A stretch of 44,415 nt of DNA. Source: Candidatus Omnitrophota bacterium. Its GTDB lineage: Bacteria > Omnitrophota > Gorgyraeia > Gygaellales > Profunditerraquicolaceae. The notes under the pieces are model-generated. The model saw nothing but the letters and a program-made list of their open reading frames with translations, had not been told where the DNA came from and made no database searches. Below, one piece after another: positions 1 through 7,605 of this stretch. Made by a program: the position numbers and the translations under genes. Positions within the stretch are counted from its first letter, which is position 1, and the number at the start of each line of letters is the position of its first letter. The DNA lies in assembly GCA_028717245.1 (NCBI GenBank), contig JAQUOD010000006.1:51846-96260 (forward strand). The letters run 5' to 3'.

Positions 1-858
1 GTTGCTGACACTACCGGAGAAATCACCCAGAAATCCTTAACCGTTACCGCCGTTACGGACACTAAGGCTTATGATGACACCACAAGTTCTACCGGTGTTC
101 CTACGATTACTTCCGGCAGCCTGGCATCTGGCGATACTGCTACTTGGACCCAGACCTTTGATAACAAGAATGTCGGTACCGGCAAGACGCTGACACCGGC
201 CGGAACAGTAAACGATGGCAACGGCGGGCTTAACTATAATGTAACTTTTGTGAATAACACTACTGGTGTTATTACTCCAGCAGCCGCTAGCAAACTCGTC
301 TTTATTCAGCAGCCCACTGATACCACTGCCGGTTCAAACATTACACCTGCAATAAAAGTAGAGATAAGAGATGCTTACGACAACTTACTTACTGCTGACA
401 GCACCTCTACAATCACCATAAGTTTACAAAATAACCCCGGTAGCGGCGGGCTCTCGGGGACGCTTACGCAGACTACTTCAAACGGCGTAGCTACCTTTAG
501 CGGCCTTTCCATAAATAAAGCAGGGTCAGGATATGCCTTAAAAGCTGCCTCCGGTACTCTGAATCCTGCTATTTCAGCGTCGTTTAATATTGCCGCTAAT
601 CCCTCGGATTCCCAATTATCCAACGCCGAAGTTATCAGGGCATTAATAGAAGTAGGCCTTTATCAATTCACGCCTTTTACCCCGGGCGGCGGCGCGGGGT
701 ATTTATACCATCCTATAACACCGACGGATGCCTCTGCTTTTGAGCAGTTTATGCTGCAAGCCAGCGATTACAGTTTCTTTGACGGTGTATTAAACTATAC
801 TGGGAATCAGGAATTGACGCCATTCTTCCAAGAATTAGATAAGAAAGGCCAGCATTAA
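1..858 (+). CDS. C-terminal part of a repetitive surface/adhesin-like protein (5' truncated)
   Basis: The reading frame is open from base 1, so the gene begins upstream of the window; at least 285 residues are present. Residues about 11-85 resemble a YDG/MBG-type repeat of large bacterial surface proteins (K-AYDDTTSSTG, then NVGTGKTLTPAGTV and a closing GVITP). Residues about 90-200 form an Ig-like module of the invasin/filamin type (KLVFIQQPTDTTAG, VEIRDAYDN, GVATFSGLSI). The last 80 residues have no recognised domain and contain a Gly/Pro patch (TPFTPGGGAGYLYHP). No membrane anchor or LPXTG is visible at the C-terminus. An exported adhesin or outer-surface protein is inferred. A strong terminator follows the stop codon. 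Confidence 0.7.
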   Translation, partial: VADTTGEITQKSLTVTAVTDTKAYDDTTSSTGVPTITSGSLASGDTATWTQTFDNKNVGTGKTLTPAGTVNDGNGGLNYNVTFVNNTTGVITPAAASKLVFIQQPTDTTAGSNITPAIKVEIRDAYDNLLTADSTSTITISLQNNPGSGGLSGTLTQTTSNGVATFSGLSINKAGSGYALKAASGTLNPAISASFNIAANPSDSQLSNAEVIRALIEVGLYQFTPFTPGGGAGYLYHPITPTDASAFEQFMLQASDYSFFDGVLNYTGNQELTPFFQELDKKGQH

Positions 859-888
859 TTAAAAGAATAAATATGCATTTTACTCACG

Positions 889-920
889 CCCCGCATTTTT
901 AAAATAATGCGGGGTTTTTT
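889..920 (+). terminator. Rho-independent terminator of the surface-protein gene
   Basis: CCCCGCATT (889-897) pairs perfectly with AATGCGGGG (906-914) around an 8-nt loop and is followed directly by six T. It lies 30 bp after the surface-protein stop and isolates that gene from the ATPase gene downstream. Confidence 0.93.
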
Positions 921-932
921 ATTTAAAAGTCC

Positions 933-960
933 TTGACAATTTAAAGTTATACTTTAAAAT
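933..960 (+). promoter_or_regulatory. Promoter with overlapping palindromic operator for the DUF4143 ATPase
   Basis: TTGACA (933-938), a 16-nt spacer and TAAAAT (955-960) form a good sigma-70-type promoter. A perfect 8-bp inverted repeat, TTTAAAGT (940-947) and ACTTTAAA (951-958) with a TAT centre, covers the spacer and the -10 box, so a bound dimer would block RNA polymerase. The -10 box ends 7 bp before the ATG at 968 and no Shine-Dalgarno sequence lies between, so the message may be leaderless. Autoregulation is inferred, not shown. Confidence 0.7.
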
Positions 961-967
961 AACAAGT

Positions 968-2188
968 ATGTATATCACCCGCTTGGTTGAAAAGACATTA
1001 AGGCAAGCCGTTAAGTCTTTTCCCGCTGTTTTTATCGGCGGGCCGAGAAGGTCCGGCAAGACGACTTTAGCGCGCAAACGCCTCAAGGGTTATAATTATG
1101 TCCTGCTTGATGAGATAGATGTGCGTTCGCTGGCTATCGAGGACCCTCGGGGGTTTTTGGAGAAATATCCGCCTCCGGTTATTATTGATGAAATACAAAG
1201 CGCCCCCGGGCTCCTATCACATATTAAAGCGCGCATTGAGCATAATAAGAAACCGGGCCAGTGGGTTCTGACCGGCTCCCAACAGTGGGCCCTGATGAAA
1301 GGTATCAGTGAAACCTTGGCAGGTCGTATTGCGATCCTGCACTTATTTCCTTTTTCTCTGGAAGAACTACAGAAAAACCCGCGGCTAAATTTAAGCGAGG
1401 CGGGTGGTTTTCTCAATGCCCTTTCGCATGCCAAGGAGTTTCCGGAGAAGATTATTCCGCTTGGGAAATGGATTTTAGGGGGAGGGTATCCTGAGGTTGC
1501 GCTTAACAAAAAAATATCCCGCAGGCTATGGTTTTCCAGTTATCTGCAGACCTATGTGGACCGCGATGTCCGCAGCTACATTAAACAATCAAACCTTCAT
1601 GATTTTGAAAGATTTGTCAAGCTTCTGGCGGCGCGCACGGCTTGCGAGCTCAATTGCTCGACGCTTTCGCGGGATATAGGAGTTTCTGTCCCTACGATAA
1701 AATCATGGCTTACCCTTTTGGAGGCAAGCGGGCTTATTTTTTTTCTCCAACCATACTATAAAAATTTTGGCAAAAGAATTGTTAAGTCGTCCAAGTGTTA
1801 TTTTATGGATACGGGGCTTGTTTCATACCTGGTAGGCCTTCAGGGCGAAATGCATGCCCTTCAAGGGCCGATGGCAGGCGCCCTTTTTGAGACGGCGTGC
1901 GTGTCCCAGTTTTATAAGCGTTTTTCCGCTTTTGCCGATTCTTGTTCGCTTTATTATTACCGCAGTACTGATGGTTTGGAAGTAGACCTTTTAGTCGAAA
2001 CCGGCAAGGCAACTTATCCTATTGAAATCAAATTATCCTCGACCGTTGACTATGGGCGTATAAGGCCATTGATAAAGTGGTTAGAGGTCGCGCGTAACGA
2101 ATATGCCCGCGGATTGGTTATTTCTACCTCTAAAGAACTAGGTGCGATAGGCAAAGGTGTGGTGAACTGCCACTATTCCCTGATCTGA
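968..2188 (+). CDS. AAA+ ATPase with DUF4143 domain
   Basis: 406 aa. The N-terminal AAA domain has Walker A GPRRSGKT at residues 25-32, Walker B VIIDEIQ at about 71-77, a sensor-like VLTGSQQ near 100-106 and a conserved SETLAGR segment near 114-120. The C-terminal half matches the DUF4143 layout, with a PD-(D/E)XK-like strand EVDLLVETG...YPIEIKLSS near residues 337-360. A winged-helix-like segment (CSTLSRDIGVSVPTIKSWLTLLEASGLI) lies around 226-253. These proteins are common orphan ATPases in Bacteria and Archaea and their function is not established. It stands alone between a terminator and an unrelated gene, with its own promoter and overlapping palindrome. The wHTH could bind that palindrome, which is my inference. 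Confidence 0.88.
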   Translation: MYITRLVEKTLRQAVKSFPAVFIGGPRRSGKTTLARKRLKGYNYVLLDEIDVRSLAIEDPRGFLEKYPPPVIIDEIQSAPGLLSHIKARIEHNKKPGQWVLTGSQQWALMKGISETLAGRIAILHLFPFSLEELQKNPRLNLSEAGGFLNALSHAKEFPEKIIPLGKWILGGGYPEVALNKKISRRLWFSSYLQTYVDRDVRSYIKQSNLHDFERFVKLLAARTACELNCSTLSRDIGVSVPTIKSWLTLLEASGLIFFLQPYYKNFGKRIVKSSKCYFMDTGLVSYLVGLQGEMHALQGPMAGALFETACVSQFYKRFSAFADSCSLYYYRSTDGLEVDLLVETGKATYPIEIKLSSTVDYGRIRPLIKWLEVARNEYARGLVISTSKELGAIGKGVVNCHYSLI

Positions 2189-2264
2189 AGCGGTAGCGTA
2201 AAGTAAAGACACAAGTTATAAAAGAAAAAATTATCTGTTCATTTTAGGAAGGAGCGAATCCACT

Positions 2265-2804
2265 ATGAAAAAATACCTGGTTATATTATGCGTTTCGTTT
2301 TTATTTTTTGGCTGCACGGCCAAGCCTAAGGATAAAATAATACTGGCTAAGATTAACGATTATGAAATTACCCGGGAGGAATTCTATGCGGCCCTTAAGG
2401 ATTCCATGTATGGCATGGCCGATACCCCGGAATCAAGGCAGGAATTCCTGGATAACCTGATTAATCAGAAACTCATCCTGCAGGAGGCCCAGAAGAAGGG
2501 TCTGGATAAGGAAACAAACTTCTTAAAGACGATTGAAAGGTTCTGGGAGCAGTCATTGTTAAAAATAGCGCTGGATAAGAAGACTAAAGAGATTTCTTCC
2601 AATATGCGTATCGGCGATAAAGATATCCAGGAAGCATACCAAAAGATGTCCCAGGCCGGTGAGGCCGATAAAACTTACGATCAGATGTACAACCAGCTTA
2701 AATGGGAGCTCACCAAAGCTAAGGAGTCCGAAGAGATAAATAAATGGATAACGGAATTGCACAATAAGGCGCAGGTAAAAGTAGATTATGATTTATTAAA
2801 ATAA
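2265..2804 (+). CDS. Lipoprotein with SurA/PpiC-like N-terminal domain, no parvulin domain
   Basis: 179 aa. A short signal peptide ends in a lipobox, FFGC, with the acylated Cys at residue 17. The mature part, VILAKINDYEITREEFYAAL then LDNLINQKLILQEAQKKGLD, has the helix-rich pattern of SurA-type chaperone N-domains, in which a buried 'initiating' helix is followed by QKLILQEA. No PpiC rotamase domain follows, and the protein ends after a helical region (KWITELHNKAQVKVDYD) that resembles the C-terminal helix of the SurA core. It could be a minimal periplasmic chaperone. AGGAAGGAG (2246-2254) lies 10 bp before the ATG. It heads a cluster of three envelope genes through 3982. Confidence 0.75.
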   Translation: MKKYLVILCVSFLFFGCTAKPKDKIILAKINDYEITREEFYAALKDSMYGMADTPESRQEFLDNLINQKLILQEAQKKGLDKETNFLKTIERFWEQSLLKIALDKKTKEISSNMRIGDKDIQEAYQKMSQAGEADKTYDQMYNQLKWELTKAKESEEINKWITELHNKAQVKVDYDLLK

Positions 2805-2831
2805 GGTAAATAGAAAAAGGGGGAGGATAAG

Positions 2832-3413
2832 ATGCCGGCGACATATAAACGCAGGGTCTATTTTATCGATAAGAAATTCCAGGCTAATTTTATTCTGAAA
2901 TTTTGCGCCTTGGTGGCTGTTAGCGGCCTGCTTACTATCGGGATACTGTATCTTTTGGCCATGCAGTCTACTACGGTTTCTATCGTCAATTCCCGCGTGG
3001 TGGTAAAGACGACCGCTGATTTTATCCTGCCTATAATGGTGCAGACAGTAATCGTAGTGATGGTTATTGTCAGCATCGCCACTATCTTCGTGACGTTATT
3101 TGTTTCCCATAAGATTGCCGGCCCATTGTACCGTTTTAAGAAGACGATGAAAGAATTAGAAGCGGGGAATTTTGCCGAGGATTTCAGGATACGTCACCTT
3201 GACCAGCTGCAGGATTTGGCAGAGAGCTTTAACAATATGATCAAGAAGATAAGGGAAGAAGCTATTACCCTGAAGGGGAGCTTTAAAAAATTAGAGGATA
3301 AGCTGAATAATATCTCAGAACATGATATGCCGCAGGACAGGCGCTCGGCATTCCATGAATTAAAAGATATTTTAGGAGATCTAAATACTATAATCAAATA
3401 TTTCAGGACTTGA
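2832..3413 (+). CDS. HAMP-domain membrane protein without output domain
   Basis: 193 aa. TM1 spans about residues 20-43 and TM2 about 66-91, with only about 22 residues between them. A HAMP domain follows from residue 92 (SHKIAGPLYRFKKTMKELEAGNF ... DQLQDLAESFNNMI, to about 143), then a short coiled-coil tail. No kinase, cyclase or methyl-accepting domain follows, so it is a HAMP-only signalling adaptor or a membrane scaffold. It has a strong Shine-Dalgarno sequence (GGGAGG) and its stop overlaps the next start (TGATG). A second HAMP-only protein of the same plan occurs at 34393-34806. Confidence 0.85.
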   Translation: MPATYKRRVYFIDKKFQANFILKFCALVAVSGLLTIGILYLLAMQSTTVSIVNSRVVVKTTADFILPIMVQTVIVVMVIVSIATIFVTLFVSHKIAGPLYRFKKTMKELEAGNFAEDFRIRHLDQLQDLAESFNNMIKKIREEAITLKGSFKKLEDKLNNISEHDMPQDRRSAFHELKDILGDLNTIIKYFRT

Positions 3414-3982
3414 TGCCTCTTAAAAAGACAGCAAGGGCTATAGTTTTTCTTGCCGCTTTAGTTTTACTAAGCAGCGGTATTGCTTTTGCCTACGACGACG
3501 GCTTTGGTTCGGCCAAAAAGATAGAAGGCAAATATTTTACCATTTATTACCCCTCCCAACTGGAATCCTCCGTCCTCATTCAAAAATTAAATATGGGCGC
3601 CTCGGATAACTTGATGGCGGGCAAATCAGCGCCTTACGAAGTAGGCCTGGCGGATATGCTGGATACCCTTTTTATCCGGGTCTCCGATATACTGGATATG
3701 CATATCTATAGCTTTCACGGCACCGTCAAAGTCTGCGAAAACAAGGCGCAGTTGGGGCGTATCTACAAAGATATAGTTGGCAGGGAACTCAATACCGTAT
3801 CGTTTTTTGTTACCGATATGAATACTATTTATATCATGCCGGATAGTTTTAAGCGCGAGGTCCTTGGCCATGAGATGTCCCATTCGTTGATGAGCCGTTA
3901 TTTTGTAGTGCAGCCTCCCGAGAAGATCCATGAACTGCTGGCGATGTATGTAGAATATCAGTTGCGTAAAGGCAGCCAATAA
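3413..3982 (+). CDS. Secreted HExxH-containing putative zinc peptidase
   Basis: 189 aa from the ATG at 3413, which overlaps the preceding stop (TGATG); the TTG just before is a less likely start. Residues 1-24 are a signal peptide ending SGIAFA, with cleavage before YDDG. HEMSH at residues 153-157 is an HExxH zinc motif, and glutamates in the following helix (E174, E181 in HELLAMYVEYQL) could be the third ligand, as in gluzincins. An upstream strand with NTIYIMPD also fits a small zincin fold. No family name can be given with certainty. It is coupled to the HAMP protein and lipoprotein, which suggests an envelope-quality or signal-cleavage module. Confidence 0.72.
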   Translation: MPLKKTARAIVFLAALVLLSSGIAFAYDDGFGSAKKIEGKYFTIYYPSQLESSVLIQKLNMGASDNLMAGKSAPYEVGLADMLDTLFIRVSDILDMHIYSFHGTVKVCENKAQLGRIYKDIVGRELNTVSFFVTDMNTIYIMPDSFKREVLGHEMSHSLMSRYFVVQPPEKIHELLAMYVEYQLRKGSQ

Positions 3983-3996
3983 AATATAATAATAAA

Positions 3997-4026
3997 AGCT
4001 GTAAGCTGTAAGTCTTAAGCTATAGC
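3997..4026. repeat. Heptamer-periodic spacer repeat (AAGCTGT type)
   Basis: Degenerate 7-nt units (AAGCTGT, AAGCTGT, AAGTCTT, AAGCTAT) between the zincin gene and the tRNA. The same word family recurs at 20585-20602, 32887-32942 and 37296-37313. Confidence 0.7.
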
Positions 4027-4033
4027 GAACGAC

Positions 4034-4107
4034 GGCGGCGTAACTCAGCCTGATAGAGTAGTCGGCTCATACCCGATTTGTCACTGGTTTAAATCCAGTC
4101 GCCGCCA
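4034..4107 (+). tRNA. tRNA-Met (CAT); elongator Met or lysidine-type Ile not resolved
   Basis: Acceptor GGCGGCG (4034-4040) pairs with CGCCGCC (4100-4106), discriminator A4107, no encoded CCA. D stem ACTC/GAGT, anticodon stem GTCGG/CCGAT with loop CTCATAC (anticodon CAT, 4068-4070), T stem ACTGG/CCAGT. The G1-C72 pair argues against an initiator tRNA. The D loop reads AGCCTGATA (A at position 19) and the T loop TTTAAAT (U at position 56), so the usual G19-C56 tertiary pair appears replaced by A19-U56. Because tilS is also here, a tRNA-Ile2 identity is possible. Confidence 0.9.
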
Positions 4108-4132
4108 CTTAATTTTATTTTCAGGAGGAAAA

Positions 4133-4588
4133 ATGGAAACCTTGGAACCCATTTTAAAGCAGCATCCTTTTTTTAAGGGCCTGCCGGCAAAATATATTGA
4201 TTTTATCGTCGGATGCACGATACACCAAGTTTTTAAGGCGGGAGAAGTTATTTTGAAGGAAGGGGACTCTGCGGATAAATTTTATCTCATCCGTAGCGGG
4301 AAGGTAGCTATTTATATAGCCCAGCCTCAGGAGATTACCATACAGACTATAGGCGAAGGCGATATTTTAGGCTGGTCGTGGCTTATTTCGCCATACCGTT
4401 ATCGTTTTAGCGCCAGGGCCGTAGAAAACACGCGGGTGTTGGCCTTAGACGGCAAATGCCTTAGGGAAAAATGCGAAAAGAATTCTGATTTAGGGTATGA
4501 ACTGCTCAAGAGGTTGATGAATATTTTTACCGAACGCCTGGAAGCAACAAGGATACAGCTTTTGGACCTTTATAATATAAACCGTTAA
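4133..4588 (+). CDS. Cyclic-nucleotide-binding-domain protein (stand-alone, Crp-like sensor)
   Basis: 151 aa, a single cNMP-binding beta-roll: HPFFKGLPAKYIDFIVG at residues 11-27, then FKAGEVILKEGDSADKFYLI and GEGDILGWSWLI. There is no C-terminal helix-turn-helix. The phosphate-binding cassette differs from the Crp consensus, with PYRYRFSARA in place of R-x-A; this variant is familiar from stand-alone cNMP-like proteins and makes cAMP binding uncertain. Strong AGGAGG (4123-4128) precedes the ATG. It is followed 40 bp later by a PAS protein, so the pair may be a small sensory unit; the partner is unknown. Confidence 0.85.
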   Translation: METLEPILKQHPFFKGLPAKYIDFIVGCTIHQVFKAGEVILKEGDSADKFYLIRSGKVAIYIAQPQEITIQTIGEGDILGWSWLISPYRYRFSARAVENTRVLALDGKCLREKCEKNSDLGYELLKRLMNIFTERLEATRIQLLDLYNINR

Positions 4589-4628
4589 TGCCAAGCGCCG
4601 CTGATAAAACTTAAAGGAGCAGGATAAG

Positions 4629-5120
4629 ATGGAGAATGCAAATAAGCCCCAGGAAGAACTCCTCGCTGAATTAGCTTCGCTGCGTAAGCGGATTTCGGAA
4701 TTAGAGGCTTCACAGAAGATATTAATGACTAGCGAAGCAAAATACAGGCAGATAATAGAAAACGCAAACAGTATTATCATGGTGATGGATACCAAAGGCA
4801 ATATTACATTCTTTAACCAGTTCGCGCAGAGGTTCTTCGGTTTTTACGAGAAAGAGATACTGGGTAAGAACGTCGTCGGAACGATTGTTTCGGAAAAGGA
4901 TTTATCCGGCAAGGATTTGGTAGAGATGATCCAGGATATCGTGCAAAACCCCGAGCGGCATTCGGTGAATGAAAACGAAAATATACGCAGTAACGGAGAG
5001 CGCGTGCGGGTTCTATGGGCCAATAAAGCCATTATCGGCGAAGACGGGAGCATCAAAGAAATCCTCTGTATCGGTAATGCCGTTGCTACGAATATCCAGC
5101 CGCCATTCTGTTTTGGTTAG
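4629..5120 (+). CDS. PAS-domain sensor protein lacking an output domain
   Basis: 163 aa. Residues about 5-38 form a coiled coil (EELLAELASLRKRISELEASQ). A PAS fold follows from SEAKYRQIIENANSIIMVMD to VLWANKAIIGEDGSIKEILCIGNAVATNI (about 36-157). In typical PAS kinases this strand leads into 'DITERK' and a histidine kinase; here the protein ends abruptly with QPPFCFG. It is either a free-standing PAS adaptor or a truncated sensor. AAAGGAG lies 10 bp before the ATG. The gene ends 14 bp from the converging flippase gene, with no terminator visible between them. Confidence 0.83.
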   Translation: MENANKPQEELLAELASLRKRISELEASQKILMTSEAKYRQIIENANSIIMVMDTKGNITFFNQFAQRFFGFYEKEILGKNVVGTIVSEKDLSGKDLVEMIQDIVQNPERHSVNENENIRSNGERVRVLWANKAIIGEDGSIKEILCIGNAVATNIQPPFCFG

Positions 5121-5134
5121 TTAAAAAAAAGAAG

Positions 5135-6424
5135 TTACAGGGAATGCTCAGGAAGGCAGTAATTTTTTAAAATTTTAACCGTCGCAATAAAAATCCCCGC
5201 CTCAAGTATTACCGTTGCCCAGGCAGCCCCCAGATAAGAGAAGAAATATATCAAGGCGAATATCATCGGCACCCCTGCCAGCGCTGCGATGACATGGAGT
5301 TTAGAATAAATATCCTGCCTGCCGCAGACCAACAAGAACTGCACCTTAAAGGCATTGGCGCCCACAAAGAATACTGACACTAACAGTAATCGTAAGGCCA
5401 GGACAGCTTCTTTGTATTCTATGCCGCAGACGGCTTTTATCAGCCAGGGCGCAAGCAGGAAGATAATCGGCAGGGATATGATGAAGCCCCTGGCAGCGAC
5501 GCCCTGAATTTTATACATAAAATCCGCGGCCTTTTTCTTATTTTTCTGAAAGATTTTGTTTAACCTCGGATATATCGCCTGCGAAAAAGAATCCATAGGA
5601 AAGGTCTGAATGACATTAGCTATCCGCTCGGCGATAGAATAGTATCCCGTAAGGGTATTATTGGTCAAAAGGCCTACGGCAAAAACACGGGTAACCGTAT
5701 AGGCATTTATGGCGATGATGGAAGAGAAGACATGCCAGCCCTTTTTTACTTCCTGCCGGATTTTCCCCCAGCCCTGAAAAACAAGGGCGACTTTGAATTC
5801 TGTAAATACAATATATAGCCCAAGGGCCCCGCTGACCAGAAAGGCCAGGGAATTTATAAAAGGGATATACAGGTAATCCGCCGGGCCCTTCACGAATATA
5901 AAGATACCCGAGGCGTATATCGTTCCAGCGATTATATTCAATACGGCTATATATTTCATTTTTTCTATCCCCATAAAGAACCAGGCCGGAAAGAGGACAT
6001 TGCCTATAATAGCCCCGAAGCTCAGCAGATAAACCATCCAGTCTTCTTTAAATTTAGGGATGAAATTCAGGATTAAAAAGAGGATGAAAAAGCTTATGAT
6101 GGCTAAGGTAATTTTTACCGTCATTACTGAGGAGAAAACGGCGGAGACCCTGTTTTTTTCTTTTCTGTATAATGAGATTTCCCGGGTTGCGGAGACGCTG
6201 AAGCCATAGTCCACCAGGATAAGGAAATATTGCGTAAACGCCTGCGCAAAGGCAATCAGGCCGAATTTTGCCGGGCCGATTACCCGCACCAGGTAGGGCA
6301 GGATAATTATCGGCAGGATATAGTTTATGCCCTGCAGCGTAGAGAGGGAGAAGGCGTTGCTTAAGACTGTCTTACGCTCTTCTCTGGAGGCCATGCGGTA
6401 AATCGTTTTTATTAACGACAGCAT
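5135..6424 (-). CDS. Polysaccharide flippase (Wzx/MurJ-like, MATE/PST superfamily)
   Basis: 429 aa with 12 or more predicted membrane helices and the layout of oligosaccharide flippases (LSTLQGINYILPIIILPYLVRVIGPAKFGLIAFAQA near the start, then GYYSIAERIANVIQ and FSQAIYPRLNK). It would move lipid-linked glycans across the inner membrane. The frame extends upstream to 6487, but the ATG at 6422-6424 has AAAGGAG (complement of 6429-6435) at ideal spacing, so I place the start there. It is the only - strand protein gene in the window and stands apart from any glycan cluster, so its substrate cannot be told. Confidence 0.88.
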   Translation of the reverse strand: MLSLIKTIYRMASREERKTVLSNAFSLSTLQGINYILPIIILPYLVRVIGPAKFGLIAFAQAFTQYFLILVDYGFSVSATREISLYRKEKNRVSAVFSSVMTVKITLAIISFFILFLILNFIPKFKEDWMVYLLSFGAIIGNVLFPAWFFMGIEKMKYIAVLNIIAGTIYASGIFIFVKGPADYLYIPFINSLAFLVSGALGLYIVFTEFKVALVFQGWGKIRQEVKKGWHVFSSIIAINAYTVTRVFAVGLLTNNTLTGYYSIAERIANVIQTFPMDSFSQAIYPRLNKIFQKNKKKAADFMYKIQGVAARGFIISLPIIFLLAPWLIKAVCGIEYKEAVLALRLLLVSVFFVGANAFKVQFLLVCGRQDIYSKLHVIAALAGVPMIFALIYFFSYLGAAWATVILEAGIFIATVKILKNYCLPEHSL

Positions 6425-6494
6425 ATTACTCCTTTCGGTTCTATCCTTGTTTAATTTACACTTTAAAAGGAGAGAAGTCAATATCAAAAAAAGG

Positions 6495-6523
6495 TTTCAT
6501 TCGGGGGTGAGGAGTAATATAAT
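6495..6523 (+). promoter_or_regulatory. Possible promoter for the tilS operon
   Basis: TATAAT at 6518-6523 with a poor -35 (TTTCAT, 6495-6500) at 17-nt spacing, in the gap between the divergent flippase and tilS genes. Confidence 0.4.
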
Positions 6524-6565
6524 ATGTCCTAAGCTTTAAGGCGGCATCAATTAAAGGGGTAGTGT

Positions 6566-7555
6566 ATGTTTTTAGAGAAAGTAAAAGATACTATTAAAAG
6601 ATACAACCTTATAGCTAAGGGAGATAGGGTCTTAGTGGGCGTATCCGGCGGCCCGGATTCTCTGGCTTTGCTTTATCTGCTTAATGATTTAAAAAGAGCC
6701 CTGGATCTGAAACTGCATATAGCGCATTTAGACCACTGCCTCAGAGAAGATTCTCGCGGAGACAGGATTTTTGTGGAGGGCCTGGCGCGGAAACTGAAAT
6801 TGCCCGTTACTACCGCAGGAATTAATGTCAGGCAGCTGGCCAAACGGGGCGGGTCGCTGGAGGAGATAGCCAGAAATGCGCGCTTGGGTTTTTTGTTTAA
6901 AGCAGCCAAAGATACAAAATCCGCAAAGATCGCCCTGGGCCACAATCTTGATGACCAGGCGGAAACCGTGCTCATGCGTATCTTAAGAGGCGCGGGGTTA
7001 TACGGATTATCCGGGATTTCTCCGAAGAGAAAGATTCGCGGTTATGAAATTATCCGGCCTTTGATAGAAACAAGGCGCAGCGAAATAGAGGCATACCTGA
7101 AGAAAAAAAAGATTAAGCCGCGCATTGATAAATCTAACTTGGAAGATATTTATTTCAGGAATAAGATCCGTAACCGGCTCTTGCCGTTACTGGAAAAAGA
7201 ATACAATAGAAATATCCGGGAGGTGTTGAGTAATATGGCCCAGAGCTTAGGCTGCGATTACGATTATCTGCTGCGCTGTGCCGAACGCAGGATTAAGGGC
7301 TCACGTTCCGGGCTCAACCTTAGAAGGTTGAAGAAGCTACACCCTGCGCTGCAGAGATTAATGCTGCGTATGAGTATCGCTAAAGTAAAAGGCGATACGC
7401 GCAGGATTACCTTCCAGCATATAAAAGAAATCGAGGATTTGATTTACAACCGCCCGGTTCATTCTATAGTCGACCTGCCTAAGGGGGTATCTGTAGTAAA
7501 AAGCAAGAGTTATCTCTCCTTTTTCCGCAAGGCGAAATCTTCAATAAATACTTGA
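6566..7555 (+). CDS. tilS: tRNA(Ile)-lysidine synthase
   Basis: 329 aa. The PP-loop SGGPDS is at residues 27-32. AHLDHCLRE, ARNARLGFL and GHNLDDQAETVLMRILRGAGLYGLSGI are the classic TilS motifs. The C-terminal part carries a helical region and ends with LPKGVSVVKSKSYLSF. The enzyme converts C34 of tRNA-Ile(CAU) to lysidine with ATP and lysine, so AUA is read as Ile. Length fits the shorter class of the family. AAAGGGG precedes the ATG. It opens the run tilS-ftsH-folP-cdaA that is also seen in Deltaproteobacteria. Confidence 0.95.
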   Translation: MFLEKVKDTIKRYNLIAKGDRVLVGVSGGPDSLALLYLLNDLKRALDLKLHIAHLDHCLREDSRGDRIFVEGLARKLKLPVTTAGINVRQLAKRGGSLEEIARNARLGFLFKAAKDTKSAKIALGHNLDDQAETVLMRILRGAGLYGLSGISPKRKIRGYEIIRPLIETRRSEIEAYLKKKKIKPRIDKSNLEDIYFRNKIRNRLLPLLEKEYNRNIREVLSNMAQSLGCDYDYLLRCAERRIKGSRSGLNLRRLKKLHPALQRLMLRMSIAKVKGDTRRITFQHIKEIEDLIYNRPVHSIVDLPKGVSVVKSKSYLSFFRKAKSSINT

Positions 7556-7580
7556 TTTTATTAGTATTTAAATATATAAT
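7552..7580 (+). promoter_or_regulatory. Promoter for ftsH
   Basis: TTGATT (7552-7557), 17-nt spacer, TATAAT (7575-7580). The -35 box overlaps the tilS stop codon. This allows ftsH and downstream genes to be transcribed independently of tilS. Confidence 0.7.
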
Positions 7581-7605
7581 AAAACTTCTAAAAGAAAGGT
7601 GAAAA

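Noticed and set aside
5086-5134. Frameshift that separated the PAS protein from a histidine kinase
   Set aside because: Only 14 bp separate it from the converging flippase gene, and no kinase sequence appears in any frame; a short PAS protein is the simpler reading.
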